Positions 47,207-58,740 of a DNA stretch of 64,000 bases are shown here, in pieces; the first letter of the stretch is position 1; each line of letters starts with the position of its first letter. The position numbers and the translations under genes were made by a program. Origin of the DNA: Holothuria scabra (Eukaryota > Echinodermata > Holothuroidea > Aspidochirotida > Holothuriidae); assembly GCA_037179385.1 (NCBI GenBank), contig CM074196.1, positions 29,099,986 through 29,163,985 of the forward strand, read 5' to 3'. Below the pieces are notes generated by a model. The model saw only the letters and a program-made list of their open reading frames with translations. It was not told the DNA's origin and ran no database searches.

Positions 47207-47877
47207 GAATGTGTCCCTTTTTAACATATCAAACTTAATTTGGCTCTGGACTTTTATTTTAAAGCAATTGATGAGAAATTAGAGCTGCATAATTTTATCA
47301 ACTAATCTATTAGACACTTCTAACAAGTAAAATGTACCCATGCTTTCCAGTGAAAAGTATTTTTGGCAACATCTTTTGCTTTTAAATAAGTCTCCATTAT
47401 GCAACTTTGCACTAACACAAAATGGAAGACATCATTGGAACAACTTATGTAACACCCCAAAGGAATTAGCTTGTGTTTCAACTGAGAGTTCACAACACTA
47501 TTCAACTGTTTCTTAGGGTAGAACTTAAATTGTAGATATGGATCTCACGGCAAGCCAGTAAACTGATGTGAAAGTTAAGTTCTTTAAGATAGAAGAGTAT
47601 TGCCCTTGAGAAAAAAACTTGAGTATGATAAAAAATAATAATTTTAACAAAAGGTGTGGGTGATGATCCATACTTTGAAGGACCTACAAAGCAAGTAAAC
47701 CATCAAAATGCAAAATAAACAGTGTAACTACTCAATTTGCTCCACAATAGTTTCTAAGAAATTCACCTCTTTATTCTTGGGTGAATTCAGCTAAAAAATT
47801 TCTTCACGAGTGGTTTAACCAAGATGTGATAGCAAAACAAAACCAAATGTATTCCTTAAAGTAACTACTCCCCTTCC

Positions 47878-48180
47878 TTAAAGGACCAAACCTCTCACAC
47901 CAAGCTACAATTTTGGCACAGGGGTACCGAAATTCTCAATTGGCTCAGCTCTTTGATTGGCAGCTAATTCAAACAATGCAGAGTACCAAAGCTTATATTA
48001 CACAGCATGAATGGTACTGAGAGTGTTTTGATAATGTAAATTGAGTTTTTCTATACAAGCCTTGAAGCAATAAACCAAGATTGTATCTGGATGAGGATGA
48101 ATTTCAAGACAATTGTGGGAGCTTCAGTAAGAAGGTGAAGGGAATTGGTACTGTTTGGGGTGAGAGAACTGAGTCTTTAA
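47878..48180. mobile_element. MITE family D, copy 3 (reversed)
   Basis: 303 bp with ends TTAAAGGACCAAACCTCTC and GAGTCTTTAA. Reversed relative to 34,965-35,272 and closer to it than to the 36.6-kb copy. Confidence 0.9.
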
Positions 48181-51153
48181 AATGCTCTTCCTTTGGAGAC
48201 TGCTCTCTTTTTGAAAGCAACTTAGTGTTCTGATATCTCTGTATTCTGTCATTCTATATGGTGAGATGTTAGTGAGATGAGATTTAACGACACACCAACA
48301 CTAATGTGTTATACTGTGTCAGTCGATAAAAGTTCCAAGTTCAATTTATTTTCAAGTATAGTTCAAGTACGCTAGTGCAAGTTTGGTTCCTCTTTAGTCA
48401 CCTCTTACCACAGGCAGGAAATACTGAGGGCATATTCTGAAACCCCCAGTCCAAAGGGCGTGCAAGTCTATATGGAGCCTTGCCTGGATTCAGGATAATT
48501 GCTTCAATTCCTTAATGAAGGGCAATGATCCAAAGTGGAAATGAAAACTGATGGGTTCCAAATAGTCAAACCTATCTGGGGGTTGCCTGTGTTTTAGAGC
48601 CTAAAACTTGGTTTTCATGTTAATGCTGTATTGACAATATACAGTACTGCAGTACTTAGCGCATGAAGATACATGATTTTTTTTGCAGGAGTTTTGCATT
48701 GTGGCATTACTTTTACTTTATTCTGCAGTTGCTTTGCAAATGGCAAAATATTGCACCATTTTTGCACCTTAGGGAACTCCCTTTTAAAACAAGCTTTGAC
48801 CCCTACCCCAGGTTGGTGATCATTCCATTAATAACATTAAGTTGTAACCCCCTGCACAAATTTCTGCTCACACTCCTTTGTCTGGTGGCAGAAGAATGCC
48901 AAATCATGAAAGCTGGGTCATTGTAAAAATTGGTAGTAATTACTGGGATAAGGCATAACACTGACCTCAAGTAAACTTGGCATAATATAGAGACATGTCA
49001 AAACAAGGAAGATGTCACACTGTAGAAAGGCAACTTTAAAAGCTTCAAATAAGTACTAAGATTTTAAAAGTTTAGGAGTTTAGAACTAATATAACATTTA
49101 TAGCATTTGATTTCATTCCTTTGATTACCATCCACTTCTTGAGAACAAGATATTAAACAAACTGAAATCTTTAGCATGGTAAACATTCACCAATATATGT
49201 TATTCATTACTCAACAACCAAACTCCTAACCAGTTGCACTGTGAGTGAACATCTGAAATGCAACACATTGTGTGAGAAAGAATCATCCAATATCTAGCAA
49301 TCACTCCTTTTTTTCCCAGCAAAGGAACTGAGCCCATAGACACCATTTTTATATAAATGACTGACATCTACAAACTGAGAACCTGAGCCACATTAATACC
49401 TAAGAGAGAGTGATTGTAAACTATGTGTGTCCTTAAATGCTAGCCTTGCAACAAACAGTATCAGTGAAATCACAACATCCTGTAGGTAGAGTCTGTGGTT
49501 TATGAAAACTTTGATAAAGTGTGATTATTTTGATATCAAAATGCAAAAGTACATTCTTGTTACAACTTGAAAGTCTGACAATTACTTTTTCTTCTTTTGT
49601 AGGACATTGCAGTGGATGCACTTTTATGCAAACAACAGACAATCTACTAAATCAGCAAACTCACTGTGATTCCTGATTTCCATTTTGGTATTGCATGGTT
49701 GTTATGGTTACCTATTATCATCAACAAAGGGTCTAATGATGTAACTAATTGAACTGGCTTTCATCTGACTTTTTCTGTTTGTGTTGCTCTTTGCTCTTGC
49801 TACACAAAAAGATGTTTTCAAAACGATAATGAGTTACATTTCGTCAATTACAACTTTTGGTAGATGAGGTAGATTTGTGGAAAGGTCACAAAGCAGATAG
49901 CTTTGTTATGATGATGTCTTGTATAACAGACAAGGCAAACAAAATCCAGCTATGTGATTCATTAATGCTATTAATCATGGTCTGTACCTAGCACATTGTA
50001 AAGAGACTAAAATGTAGACTCAAAATTAAGGAAAATTAAAATGTTGTATTGAGGAAGTCTCCTTCTGCCTATCCCCCCCCCCCCCCACACCAACATGCAG
50101 GACAACAAGATGTGATTTATTCCTTCTATACAGCAGTGCTCTGTACTTCATGGGAAACAAATTTTCATGACTTTCCCACGAACAAGAAAAAAACTTTAAA
50201 TGTCATTCCTCTTGAGGTTTTTCAGAAAGTTTTCGGTTTGAGACGAAGAGATCATGGAATTTTAATATTACACGTAAAAATACAACTTGATATTGTAAGT
50301 GACACAGAAACAATGTCATTAAGTGAAAATTTCCAGGTCTTAACATATTTTCTCTGAACTTCAAGACATCTACAAGCCTTGAACTCCTTTTTCAAATTTT
50401 CATGACTTTTCAGAAAGACTTTTCATGTCAGAATGTGTCAAAGCTTTGTTTTTCCTGATACTAAATTTGCCTCAAAGTTTCTCAGAGCATCAAAAAAATT
50501 TTCAGAAGGGAAATAGGACAACCTCTTTCCAAGTGATTTTGATCTAACACAAAATTCTGCTCCAAACCTTGTCAAGATCAGTGCCTAGTTCTGTAGGTAA
50601 ACATATACAGTCCATTCCTTAACCCCTGCTTCTCCTTCCCCTTCCACCCCCCTTCCCCTCCCCCCTTCCCAGTCAAGGGTATCTTCTTGTATCAAATTTT
50701 GTACATGTGTACACTATATTTCAGAGGAAAATAGATTACGTGTGACATCACATGAAAACCTCACTTCAAAATGGATACTTCGTACCAAGGAGTACAACCC
50801 TCTTCTGCACTGCTCATTAAGTTTGTGGGTAAATTTTCTTCAGGAACTGTGTGCAGGTTTATACTTTGATGTATTGCATTACTTTCAAATTCCAAAAAAT
50901 AGTAAAAGCCCATAACATATACACTTGTTCTTTAGTTACAGTAATTAGATGGAGTTATACAACCAACTGGTTTAAGTCAGGCAACGGTCAAGGCCACATT
51001 TTTTTTTTCCAGTTGTGGCTCATTGGCGTGTATTTTGGGTTAATCCCAAAAGTCAGATACTTAAAGCAACCTGCTTTCTCTATTGAAAACACTGACTGAT
51101 CCAAACAAAAAAAGAATACTTATCAAACTTAAGGCATATCCTCCAATGAACCA
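48181..51153 (-). other. plxdc: PLXDC intron, mostly unique
   Basis: Contains a run of 15 Cs near 50,073, a C/T-rich patch at 50,635-50,670 and a SINE fragment at 50,950-51,040. No exon recognised. Confidence 0.45.
50950..51040 (-). mobile_element. SINE 3' fragment
   Basis: TTAGATGGAGTTATACAACC, CAACTGGTTTAAGTCAGG, AAGGCCACATTTTT and CAGTTGTGGCTCATTGGC match the SINE 3' body. Diverged. Confidence 0.6.
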
Positions 51154-51426
51154 TTATGTGAAATAACCCTTACTAAAACTGCTTACCACTAAATGGTTTA
51201 AAACCTGACTTTTTGGTGAAAAGTCAGGTTTTTACTTGATGTTAACATCCTTAGTCTATAGCCACTTCTATGCTTAAAGGGTTTTATCATATTTTTATTG
51301 ACTGCAGGGTTGGAGTGGCTATAAACTGTAGGTGTGAACATCAAGTAAAAACCTGATTTAGATGCCCAAAAGTCGTGTTTAGACTGTTAAGTGATGGGCA
51401 GTTTTGGTAAGGGCTATTTCATGTAA
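51154..51426. mobile_element. foldback element, 273 bp
   Basis: Left TTATGTGAAATAACCCTTAC pairs with GTAAGGGCTATTTCATGTAA. Inner AGGTTTTTACTTGATGTTAA pairs with GAACATCAAGTAAAAACCTG. Total arm length is about 110 bp with indels and a short centre. Confidence 0.88.
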
Positions 51427-51631
51427 TGACCCTGGGTATTGCATTTTTTGAAAAGAGAGTTCCTTACTTGAGAGCATATTCAAATTAAACAATCTAATCA
51501 AAACTATAATTTGCCACAACAGCCTACACTAGTGTTTTCAAATGGGCTGTGAATTTCTTAGATGTAGCACAGATGTGAAGGTTAACTTGCAAATTCCCTG
51601 GTTTCCTTGCAGTGATATTGTTTCCACATAC

Positions 51632-51676
51632 CTTTACTCGGAAAGCAGCAGTGGGGATGACTATGCTGATATTGTA
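51632..51676 (-). CDS. plxdc: PLXDC candidate 45-bp cassette exon
   Basis: Acceptor AGTTCACAACAG and donor AAAG|GTATGTGG enclose 45 bases, phase 0 at both ends, reading YNISIVIPTAAFRVK without a stop. It lies in the right place and phase to be inserted between the AYKK end of the 52,281 exon and the IPIPVED start of the 45,640 exon. Vertebrate PLXDC proteins have no residues there, so it would be a 15-residue optional insertion next to a nidogen-like strand. The composition (beta-prone, hydrophobic) is plausible for an extracellular loop. A chance open frame of this length with good splice sites is also possible. It lies 18 bp from MITE family G. Confidence 0.42.
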
Positions 51677-51694
51677 CTGTTGTGAACTAAGAGA

Positions 51695-52173
51695 AAGTGT
51701 AGCTTAAATTCAAAAATATATATTAAACAATGTGAAAAATGAATTCTGCCAGTCCACCTTCCATCTTTGTAGGACATTCTTGAGCAGAGATATAAAATGT
51801 TGAAATATATTTATTTGGAACAAACTAGTCCACAGCACAATAATTTGTGACTTTCTTGTTGTACGACACACATTCCCTGCTTTGTTTCCCTTTAAAATTA
51901 AAAATGTTTTTATGACTTCGAACACTTCCTGTTTGCTTGCATGGCATGTTGCACTGAGAAACTTAATAAATTACATCACCCCATAAGTGTTATCACACCT
52001 TGGTACAATGCGTGAAAAACAAAGAAATACAAAGATTGTAATTTGAGTGAATAAACTTAAACATTTTAATGCTTGGCTGAAGAATGTCCTATGACAATGG
52101 AAGCATTGACTGTTATATTGATTTTTCATGAAATTAATATATATTTTTGAATTTTTTGACTTGAGTAACACTT
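51695..52173. mobile_element. foldback MITE family G, copy 1
   Basis: About 479 bp. Left AAGTGTAGCTTAAATTC pairs with GACTTGAGTAACACTT, and pairing continues through AAAAATATATATTAA and the ACATTCTTGAGC block. Related along its length to 57,803-58,361. Confidence 0.88.
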
Positions 52174-52280
52174 CAATGTTGTGTCTGGACCTGTAGACTA
52201 TATCTGTTTAAAATTTACAGAGGGCAATGATTTGAAGTAGTGTTTATTAGAAAATGAATGATATATTGCATGTAACTTAC

Positions 52281-52345
52281 CTTCTTGTATGCAAATATAA
52301 TTCTGCCATCATTCATGAGTGTTGTTTGGAAAGTGAACCCACCAG
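52281..52345 (-). CDS. plxdc: PLXDC receptor, nidogen-like region exon (FTFQTTL)
   Basis: A 65-bp exon between acceptor CCCTTTACAG and donor AAG|GTAAGT. It starts with two codon bases and ends in phase 0. The 21 codons read GGFTFQTTLMNDG then RIIFAYKK. Vertebrate PLXDC2 reads GSFTFQATLL-DGRIIF-YKE here, so about two thirds of the residues are the same. Such FTFQATL-DGRIIF strands belong to the nidogen-like fold of the extracellular region. The previous exon (61,258) supplies the first base of the split Ala codon. Confidence 0.95.
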
Positions 52346-52627
52346 CTGTAAAGGGAAATAAATATTAACATTTTGATGTTTATAACCATTTGAAAACATC
52401 TTTTTTTCTTCACAAGCCAGTTATAACACTCATATTCACTTAGTTCTGGACAAGTGTTAATCTGTACTCATTTCAAAAGTAGCAATAACTCATATTCACT
52501 ATTAGTACTTCTGATAGTATTCATACATAGCAGAAGCACTAGTAGCCAACATTCTTGTCATCACCACTGGAGGAGTAAGTTGACTGAACAAGTTAGCCCC
52601 ACAATACACAACTTAAAAAGAAGAGGG

Positions 52628-52862
52628 GTTAGATAGAGTTTTACGGCCCAGTTCCAACCTATTGGTTCAAGTCGAGCCGGCCATGACCTTCTTTCCAGTT
52701 GCGGCTCTCTGGCTTGTTTTCCCTAATTAATTGCTTATGTGGAGCATCAAGCACAACGGCAGTAGGTTCCTTCTTCAGAGTCTTTGGTATGATTCAACAT
52801 GGGAAGCAAACCCTGGCCTTCCCCGTGAGAGGCGGATGCTCTTACCGTTAGACCAAACATGC
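52628..52862 (-). mobile_element. tRNA-derived SINE, complete copy
   Basis: On the minus strand the head (52,855-52,790) reads TTTGGTCTAACGGTAAGAGC (box A), then a CCGCCTCTCACGGGGAAGG arm and a degenerate box B (GGTTTGCTTCCC). The body continues through GAATCATACCAAAGACTC, GTTGTGCTTGATGCTCC, GTCATGGCCGGCTCGACTTG to GCCGTAAAACTCTATCTAAC. It is the best match to the complete copy at 26,735-26,975. Confidence 0.9.
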
Positions 52863-53849
52863 GGTACAACTTCAAAAGAATAACAGCCACATAATTTAAT
52901 GGCAGTTTTCATGTCCCACTCATGCAACTGTTATGTCCAAAAGGGTCATATTTCAATTCCATGTTTGTCTATGAAAGTTGAATGCACTAAAAATTCTGTT
53001 TGTATGAATAGGTGTACAGGGATAATTTTTGTAGGGAGGGCAAGAGCAAATTTTGCCCAAATAATGACACCTTTATCAATGTTTTGCCTTAATGGACCAA
53101 ATGTTTTTGTCCGAATTGGGAGGGCGAGTGTCCCCCCTGCACCCGTCTTGTAAGGCTATGTGTGTATGTATGAATACATCATCTGTACATCCTGCCATAT
53201 GATCTGTGTCTACATTACAAGTTTGTCCATGTCAGAGTTGTTTCCCATCCATTTTTTTTTCTTGGAAAACTACTTAAGTCCTTTGTGTGTCCACTATAAA
53301 GTGTTTTATGTTGTTGTAGCCCCACTATCATGACAGTATGTAAATGACAGTGTGTCATTGATTCAGTCGATCTTTCCAACACTGTTCTCAACCAATAAAC
53401 CCTGAAATAACACAATGTGAAACAAAAAGTTGGCTCTACATTTTACAGACAAACAGTTTGGTATTTTAGCAATTTTGTACATTAGTCTTCCTTAACTATC
53501 CCAGACCAGCATATGACATGCAGTCTTTCTTTTTGATATTCAGTTCTTTGTATTATTACTTGATATTCAAGCACACACACATGCTACAGTTACTACAGGG
53601 CTTTGTGTGTGTGTGATTGTAAAGAAACTGCTAGTCAATGGTGTAGAACTACTGGCACAAAATTATTACAGGCCTGACCGCTTGAATGAAATACTGGATT
53701 GCAGTTATGAGTTATTACTTGGGTTTGATATTTAGCATTGGCCACTGTGTGATGGTAATCATAACTGTATTCCATAGTGGAAATACATAACTTAAATTGA
53801 AAGCCTGTCTACAAAACAACCAAATCTTTGTGGAAGTAGGACTTTGTTA

Positions 53850-53985
53850 GAAGAGGTTTTATGGATCACTACTTTGTAACCATCTGGTTTAACTCAAGCA
53901 GACCACAGCCTTTATTCAAGTTATAGCTCACTGGCTGTTTTAGCTACTCCATTGCTTTAATACTGAACACCAATAAGTAGGTAGT
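53850..53985 (-). mobile_element. SINE 3' fragment
   Basis: GAAGAGGTTTTATGGATCAC, CCATCTGGTTTAACTCAAGC, GCAGACCACAGCC and AGCTCACTGGCTGTTTTAGC match the SINE body; strongly diverged. Confidence 0.6.
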
Positions 53986-55274
53986 CTCACTCTCACAGAA
54001 TACACATGTTGTACGTATTGCGTACCATACATGAGATTGGTTTACAATTATGACATCATTAGATGTACTCAGACTGGGAAATCTCAAAACCACAAGAGTT
54101 GGTGGCTGCAAAACTATTTCAATCACCCAAGCTAAACACCAAGCTAAATACTTCCTTTCCTCAATTATCTTCCACTCACAACTATCTTGTACCTACATGT
54201 TTGTCAACACTTTTTTTCTTCATAGCTTTATATAATAAAATTTCCAAGAATAAGTTAGTGAACCTTAAACTTGAAACCCTTGAAGCAGACTGGAATAAGA
54301 AGATACCTGTCTGTAAACTGTTCTTTCTTTATAAGTAGAAGAACAAACCTGTAGACATAGCCCCATTTTTGGAGGGGGGAGGCACATTACTGTAGGAGTT
54401 TTGCCAGCAATGAAGAGGAATCTAAGGGGTGGAGGCTATCCCTAACTGTTTGGAAAACTTTTGCCTTTTTTTTAACACCAAAAATGCAAAATGGTGAAGA
54501 ATAACCATATGTCTTAAATTCTAGCAGAAGAGGTAGGGAACATATTTTTGCCCTGTCCTATGTATGAAATGTATATACACTTGTACAGTTCCATGCTAAT
54601 CAGCAGAGTACCTTGCTCGTGACTATTATGCCACATTTAAACAAACATCTTCCTCTTCCTATGGAATTTTACGTATAAGTAGGCATTAGCAGGTGCCCTA
54701 ATGCCCTAATTTGCCCCCCAAAAACTTCCCATTTTTTATTTATAAAATAAAATCAATCTTGTGGATAGTCTAGCTTGTGCATGTCTGCTCAATTTATACA
54801 AAGCTGACCTTATAGATTTAGTTCCTATTTAAGTTCAAAGACTATTTTCATTTGTATTCCAATGCATTTTTGTTTTTTGTTGTTTTGTGCTGTGTACAAA
54901 TGTGAATATAAAATGTGATCCCATCATTAATTTTGCACCTGCCACACTTACAAATTTTATATATAATTTGCATAAATACTGACAAATTCAAGCTTCGCAC
55001 TAAAGCAGTCAAGCTCCTTTAATATTCAATGAAACCTTTTCAAATAACATCCATGACCTAGTAATTACTATGACAGCTACCTTTAAAAGCTAATCTGGAA
55101 ACCTAAAAAAATTCTCATTTCATATAAATGATACCAAGATACAATGTAAAATGAGTATTTCTTTGCCTCATTGGAATTGATCACTAAGAAGGTTGAATGC
55201 TGCAAAGATGTATGTAATTATGGCATAACACAAAATTTACATTCAAACTATTGTATGATTAACCAACAGCTAGT

Positions 55275-55345
55275 TTAATGAGGTTTTACAGCTCAGTCTC
55301 TAACCAACTGGGTTAAGTCAGGCCAACCACAGCCTTTTTGGTTTC
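55275..55345 (-). mobile_element. SINE 3' fragment
   Basis: AATGAGGTTTTACAGCTCAG, CTAACCAACTGGGTTAAGTC and GGCCAACCACAGCCTTTTT match the SINE 3' end. Confidence 0.6.
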
Positions 55346-55904
55346 CTGAATGGGAATACCTACATAGTCCTGGCCTGCAGATGACCTTTGCAAAACAAGT
55401 GTTGGATTGTGCATTTTAGTGTTGGTGTATGTTTGGTTCATTGCCTTCGTCAATGTTGGCACTGACTACCCAGGTAGGCCCACTTACCTAAGAATTACAC
55501 AGAACTATAATTGTTCACTGTCTGAAGCCAATACTGTGTTTCATTGGAACTGGGTTTGATGACTCAAACCAGATAATTTTTACAGTTATGTGGACAACTG
55601 TGTTTTTACTTCTACAAATATAGTGTTGTTTGAAATTAAGAGAAGCCAAAAGTATTTTGACCATTTTCTTCACAATGTATTTTATGTAACAAAAATTTTA
55701 ATGCATATATGAAACTTTGAGGAACGGCAACTTTTGGTGTGATAAATATTTTTAACTCATTTGAAAAGTATCTAGCCCTTATTGAACATTTAGTGGCACA
55801 ATAGGTATCTAAAGAGTTTCAAAGGGAGATTAAGAACGTACTGAAGCAGAGAGAAGGCATAATTACAAAAGAAAGGCATATATACATGTTAGCCGTTTGG
55901 GGGG

Positions 55905-56165
55905 AGTCAGTTAGATAAGTTTTATGGCTCAATTTCTAACCAATATTAAAGAAGGGCTCCCTAATTTCCAGTAATGACTCACTGACTTGTTTTCCCTTCT
56001 CCACTGCTTATGCTGATCACCAAACACAATGGCAGGAGGTTCCATTTTTGTGAGTCTTCTGTACAGTATGATGGGGCCAAGAGTCCAATTCCAGAACAAT
56101 GGCAGACCTTCTGGCTACCAGTTGCATGCTCTAATCACTCTACCATGCAGTGGGTCCAACCATTA
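55905..56165 (-). mobile_element. SINE with a different tRNA-like head
   Basis: The body (GTTAGATAAGTTTTATGGCT, TGACTCACTGACTTGTTTTC, CTGATCACCAAACACAATGG, GGAGGTTCCATTTTTG) is shared. The head, read on the minus strand from 56,165, is CATGGTAGAGTGATTAGAGC then ATGCAACTGGTAGCC and AGAAGGTCTGCC, unlike the heads at 26.7, 52.8 and 3.3 kb. Confidence 0.65.
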
Positions 56166-56204
56166 TTTTATAATCCCTGCTGGAAACATTTTACAATCCA
56201 GTTT

Positions 56205-56300
56205 TGATTCCCAGTTGTGACTCACAGGGCTGTTTTCCCTACTCTATTGCTATATGCTGGGCACCGAGCACAATGGCAGGAGGTTCCATTTTTTCGGTTC
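56205..56300 (-). mobile_element. SINE body fragment
   Basis: CCCAGTTGTGACTCACAGGG, CTACTCTATTGC, GGGCACCGAGCACAATGGCA and GGAGGTTCCATTTTTT match the SINE body. Confidence 0.65.
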
Positions 56301-57473
56301 AGTTTTCGGTGACAAACCAACAGAACACACTACACATTTGAATTTAATTTCTAAATGTGAGTATTTGGTAGCACATTTTAAATTATGACACAGGACAGTG
56401 GGTGTTTGAGAAAGTCATACTCTGACAAGATCATGTGACAGATTCATACTACAACTGTCAGGCCTGGATTTCAGAAAAATGTATGGTTGTCCTTTGGGCA
56501 ACCATTTCACTAATTTCAGCTGTCCACAATTTGGTTGTCGAAACAAAACACTAATTGTGTTCGTGTACTTTAAGTCTTTATCACAAAAAATGTGATGTTT
56601 GAGAGACAGAAACACTTGAAGTCTGAAATATGGTACCATGCAAAAAGTCAAAAGTTGGTCAGTCAGCAGTATTCGCTCTCTGTTCTAGAGAAAAATGGTT
56701 GTCCATTGGACAACCAACATTTAACTTTTGGTTGCCCATATGAAATTTTAGTTGTCCTGTACAATCCGGCATCAAAATCGAGCCCTGACTGTCATCTGTA
56801 AATTTTGAGCTATAATGTACATCTTAAATTTGTTTCAGTCAATTGCCTTACACATGCACATACTGTATGTGTAAGAAACTAAAATTGTGCCATCCATTTT
56901 ATAAAGTAACAGTATTTTATTGATGATATCTGTACGAGTAATCAAAACTGGCCAAAATTACTAAACCAGAGTAGCAAAGCTACTGTCGCTCAACCTTTAA
57001 TTCTGATGTTACCAGTGTGTTTTACTCATCTTGATCAAAATCATGGTGTACACTTACTGTAATACATACCCAGACAACTACAGTTGGACAGACCAGCATG
57101 TAAACACTGTTCACATAGCAGTTGAACTTGTAGCACTTCGGACACACATTCTAAGTGCACAATACACTTTATTCATACATAAACATTAGCTACCGAGAGC
57201 AGCCTCATGACATCAGGACTACTGACCAACCACATCACCTGCATTGAGTTTCATGGAGAGACAACACGCCGGACAGCATGCTCTTCCCAGAACCACTCTA
57301 GCTCTCGCATGCTCAACATCTACTTCTAGTGACCACTACTCTAGCCAACCACAACATAATGACGCTGAAGTAAGCCAACGGCTTTGCTGTAACCAGCTAA
57401 CTCCATGGAAATTTTACATAGCCAACTAGGCCATTTTTACTAGAAGTCACCTCTGAGCTAATTTCATAAACTG

Positions 57474-57720
57474 CTCATGTCCGTTTCGGAGCACGTAAAA
57501 AGCAACCTATTCGGTCCACCAACATGGACAGTCTCGTGAGTTGGGCAGCAGCTGGCAGCTCGACATTTATTACTTTACTTGGGACTGTAGTGTTGAGTGG
57601 AGCCATAGTGCCACTTTTGTTTCGGCTTAGAATCGTTCGCGAGGACACAAGGTTCCGTTGTGACGCCATATTGTTTCAACAGTATTGACGGGGCTGCACA
57701 GAACACAGCAACCTGAGGTG
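57474..57720. promoter_or_regulatory. CpG-rich patch with short ORFs on both strands
   Basis: CpG is clearly denser here (about 14 in 230 bp) than in the AT-rich surroundings. On the plus strand an ATG in good context (CCAACATGG, 57,524) opens a 54-codon frame to the TGA at 57,686-57,688, beginning MDSLVSWAAAGSSTFITLLG with one hydrophobic segment (about residues 14-33) followed by an Arg-rich stretch. A good donor, CTGAG|GTGAGA, follows at about 57,718. On the minus strand a 64-codon frame starts MASQRNLVSSRT (57,669) and ends at 57,475. Neither is a family I recognise. The layout suggests a promoter with a first exon, on either strand, inside the PLXDC intron. It could also be a fragment of an older insertion. 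Confidence 0.35.
57524..57688 (+). CDS. possible single-pass microprotein, 54 aa
   Basis: Short open frame with a purine at -3 and G at +4. One predicted membrane segment (residues about 14-33, FITLLGTVVLSGAIVPLLF), then RLRIVREDTRFRC, which would face the positively charged side. The length and form are like small integral membrane proteins, but no family signature was seen and the frame is too short to exclude chance. The opposite strand is also open here, so the strand of any real transcript is undecided. Confidence 0.22.
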   Translation: MDSLVSWAAAGSSTFITLLGTVVLSGAIVPLLFRLRIVREDTRFRCDAILFQQY

Positions 57721-57802
57721 AGACTACCCAACTTTATTTGTAATCTCTAACACCTCCACAAAAAACTGTGTCAGGGATAAATCTATATAGCTAGTTCATC
57801 CC

Positions 57803-58361
57803 CTTAAGGTGTACCTTAAGTCAAATAACTCAAAAATATATATTAAAGAGCATGAAAAGTGAATGCTAACAGTCCAACTCCCATCTTGACAGGAAATTCC
57901 TGAGCTGAAACATAAAATGTTGAAGCTTATTCACTGAAACAAATTGGTCTATCATGTAATACTGTCATTTGTGACTTTCTAGTTGTACAATTCAAATAAG
58001 ATGTTTTGTTTTTTTTTAAAGTTAATTTTTTTTTTTCTTTATGACCTTGAACACTCCTGTTTGCTTCCATAGCATATTGCACAGAGAGGGCTTAATTAAT
58101 TACATCGCCCCATAATCACACCTTGGTACAAGGTGCAGTAACTTTCCAAAAAACAAAGAAAGGCAAAGCTAGTAATTAATAGCTTATAGTTCAACAATGA
58201 CATCACAAATTATTTTGCTATGTAATGTTTTAAATTGAGTGAATAAACTTCAACATTTTACATCTCAGCTCAGGAATGTCCTATGAAGATGGGAGTTGGA
58301 CTGTTAGCCCTCATTTTTCATGAGTTTTAATACATATTTCTTATTTTTGGCACACTTTAAG
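57803..58361. mobile_element. foldback MITE family G, copy 2
   Basis: 559 bp with ends CTTAAGGTGTACC and GGCACACTTTAAG, long inner arms (AGTCCAACTCCCATCTTGAC against TGAAGATGGGAGTTGGACTG), and blocks shared with 51,695-52,173 (TAAAATGTTGAA, TTTGTGACTTTCT). It is more complete than copy 1. Confidence 0.9.
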
Positions 58362-58740
58362 ATAACGCTGCCTATGAGGGCAGGAATCAGAAACTTACAG
58401 TAAGTCATTGTACAAATGACCAGTTTGTGTAGGACAGTGGCATAATAGCAATATGGAAAGAGATATCCAAATGTCTTTCCTCCCCCATCCCTCAAACCCT
58501 CTCTCCCTTCTCATCATTTCCATCTGTTTCCCTCTCCCTCCCTCCCCAGCTCACTCCTCTGTGAAATTTGTAAACAAAAAGGAAAGTACTGGAAGAAACT
58601 TCAATGCACCGTCCAATTGAAGGCTGACATGAAATGCTGATTTGTGCCCATTCAAATTGACATTATTCCAAATTGTAACATGTAACAAAGATCATACATC
58701 CACCATACTCCAGCTTGACTAGGTAAACAAACTTGGTGAT

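Larger units (their letters stand above)
52346..57470 (-). other. plxdc: PLXDC intron, right part (SINE-rich)
   Basis: Holds five SINE copies or fragments (52,628; 53,850; 55,275; 55,905; 56,205), all in the same minus orientation, and no recognised exon. The frames at 53.9-54.3 kb have no domain or splice support. Confidence 0.5.
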
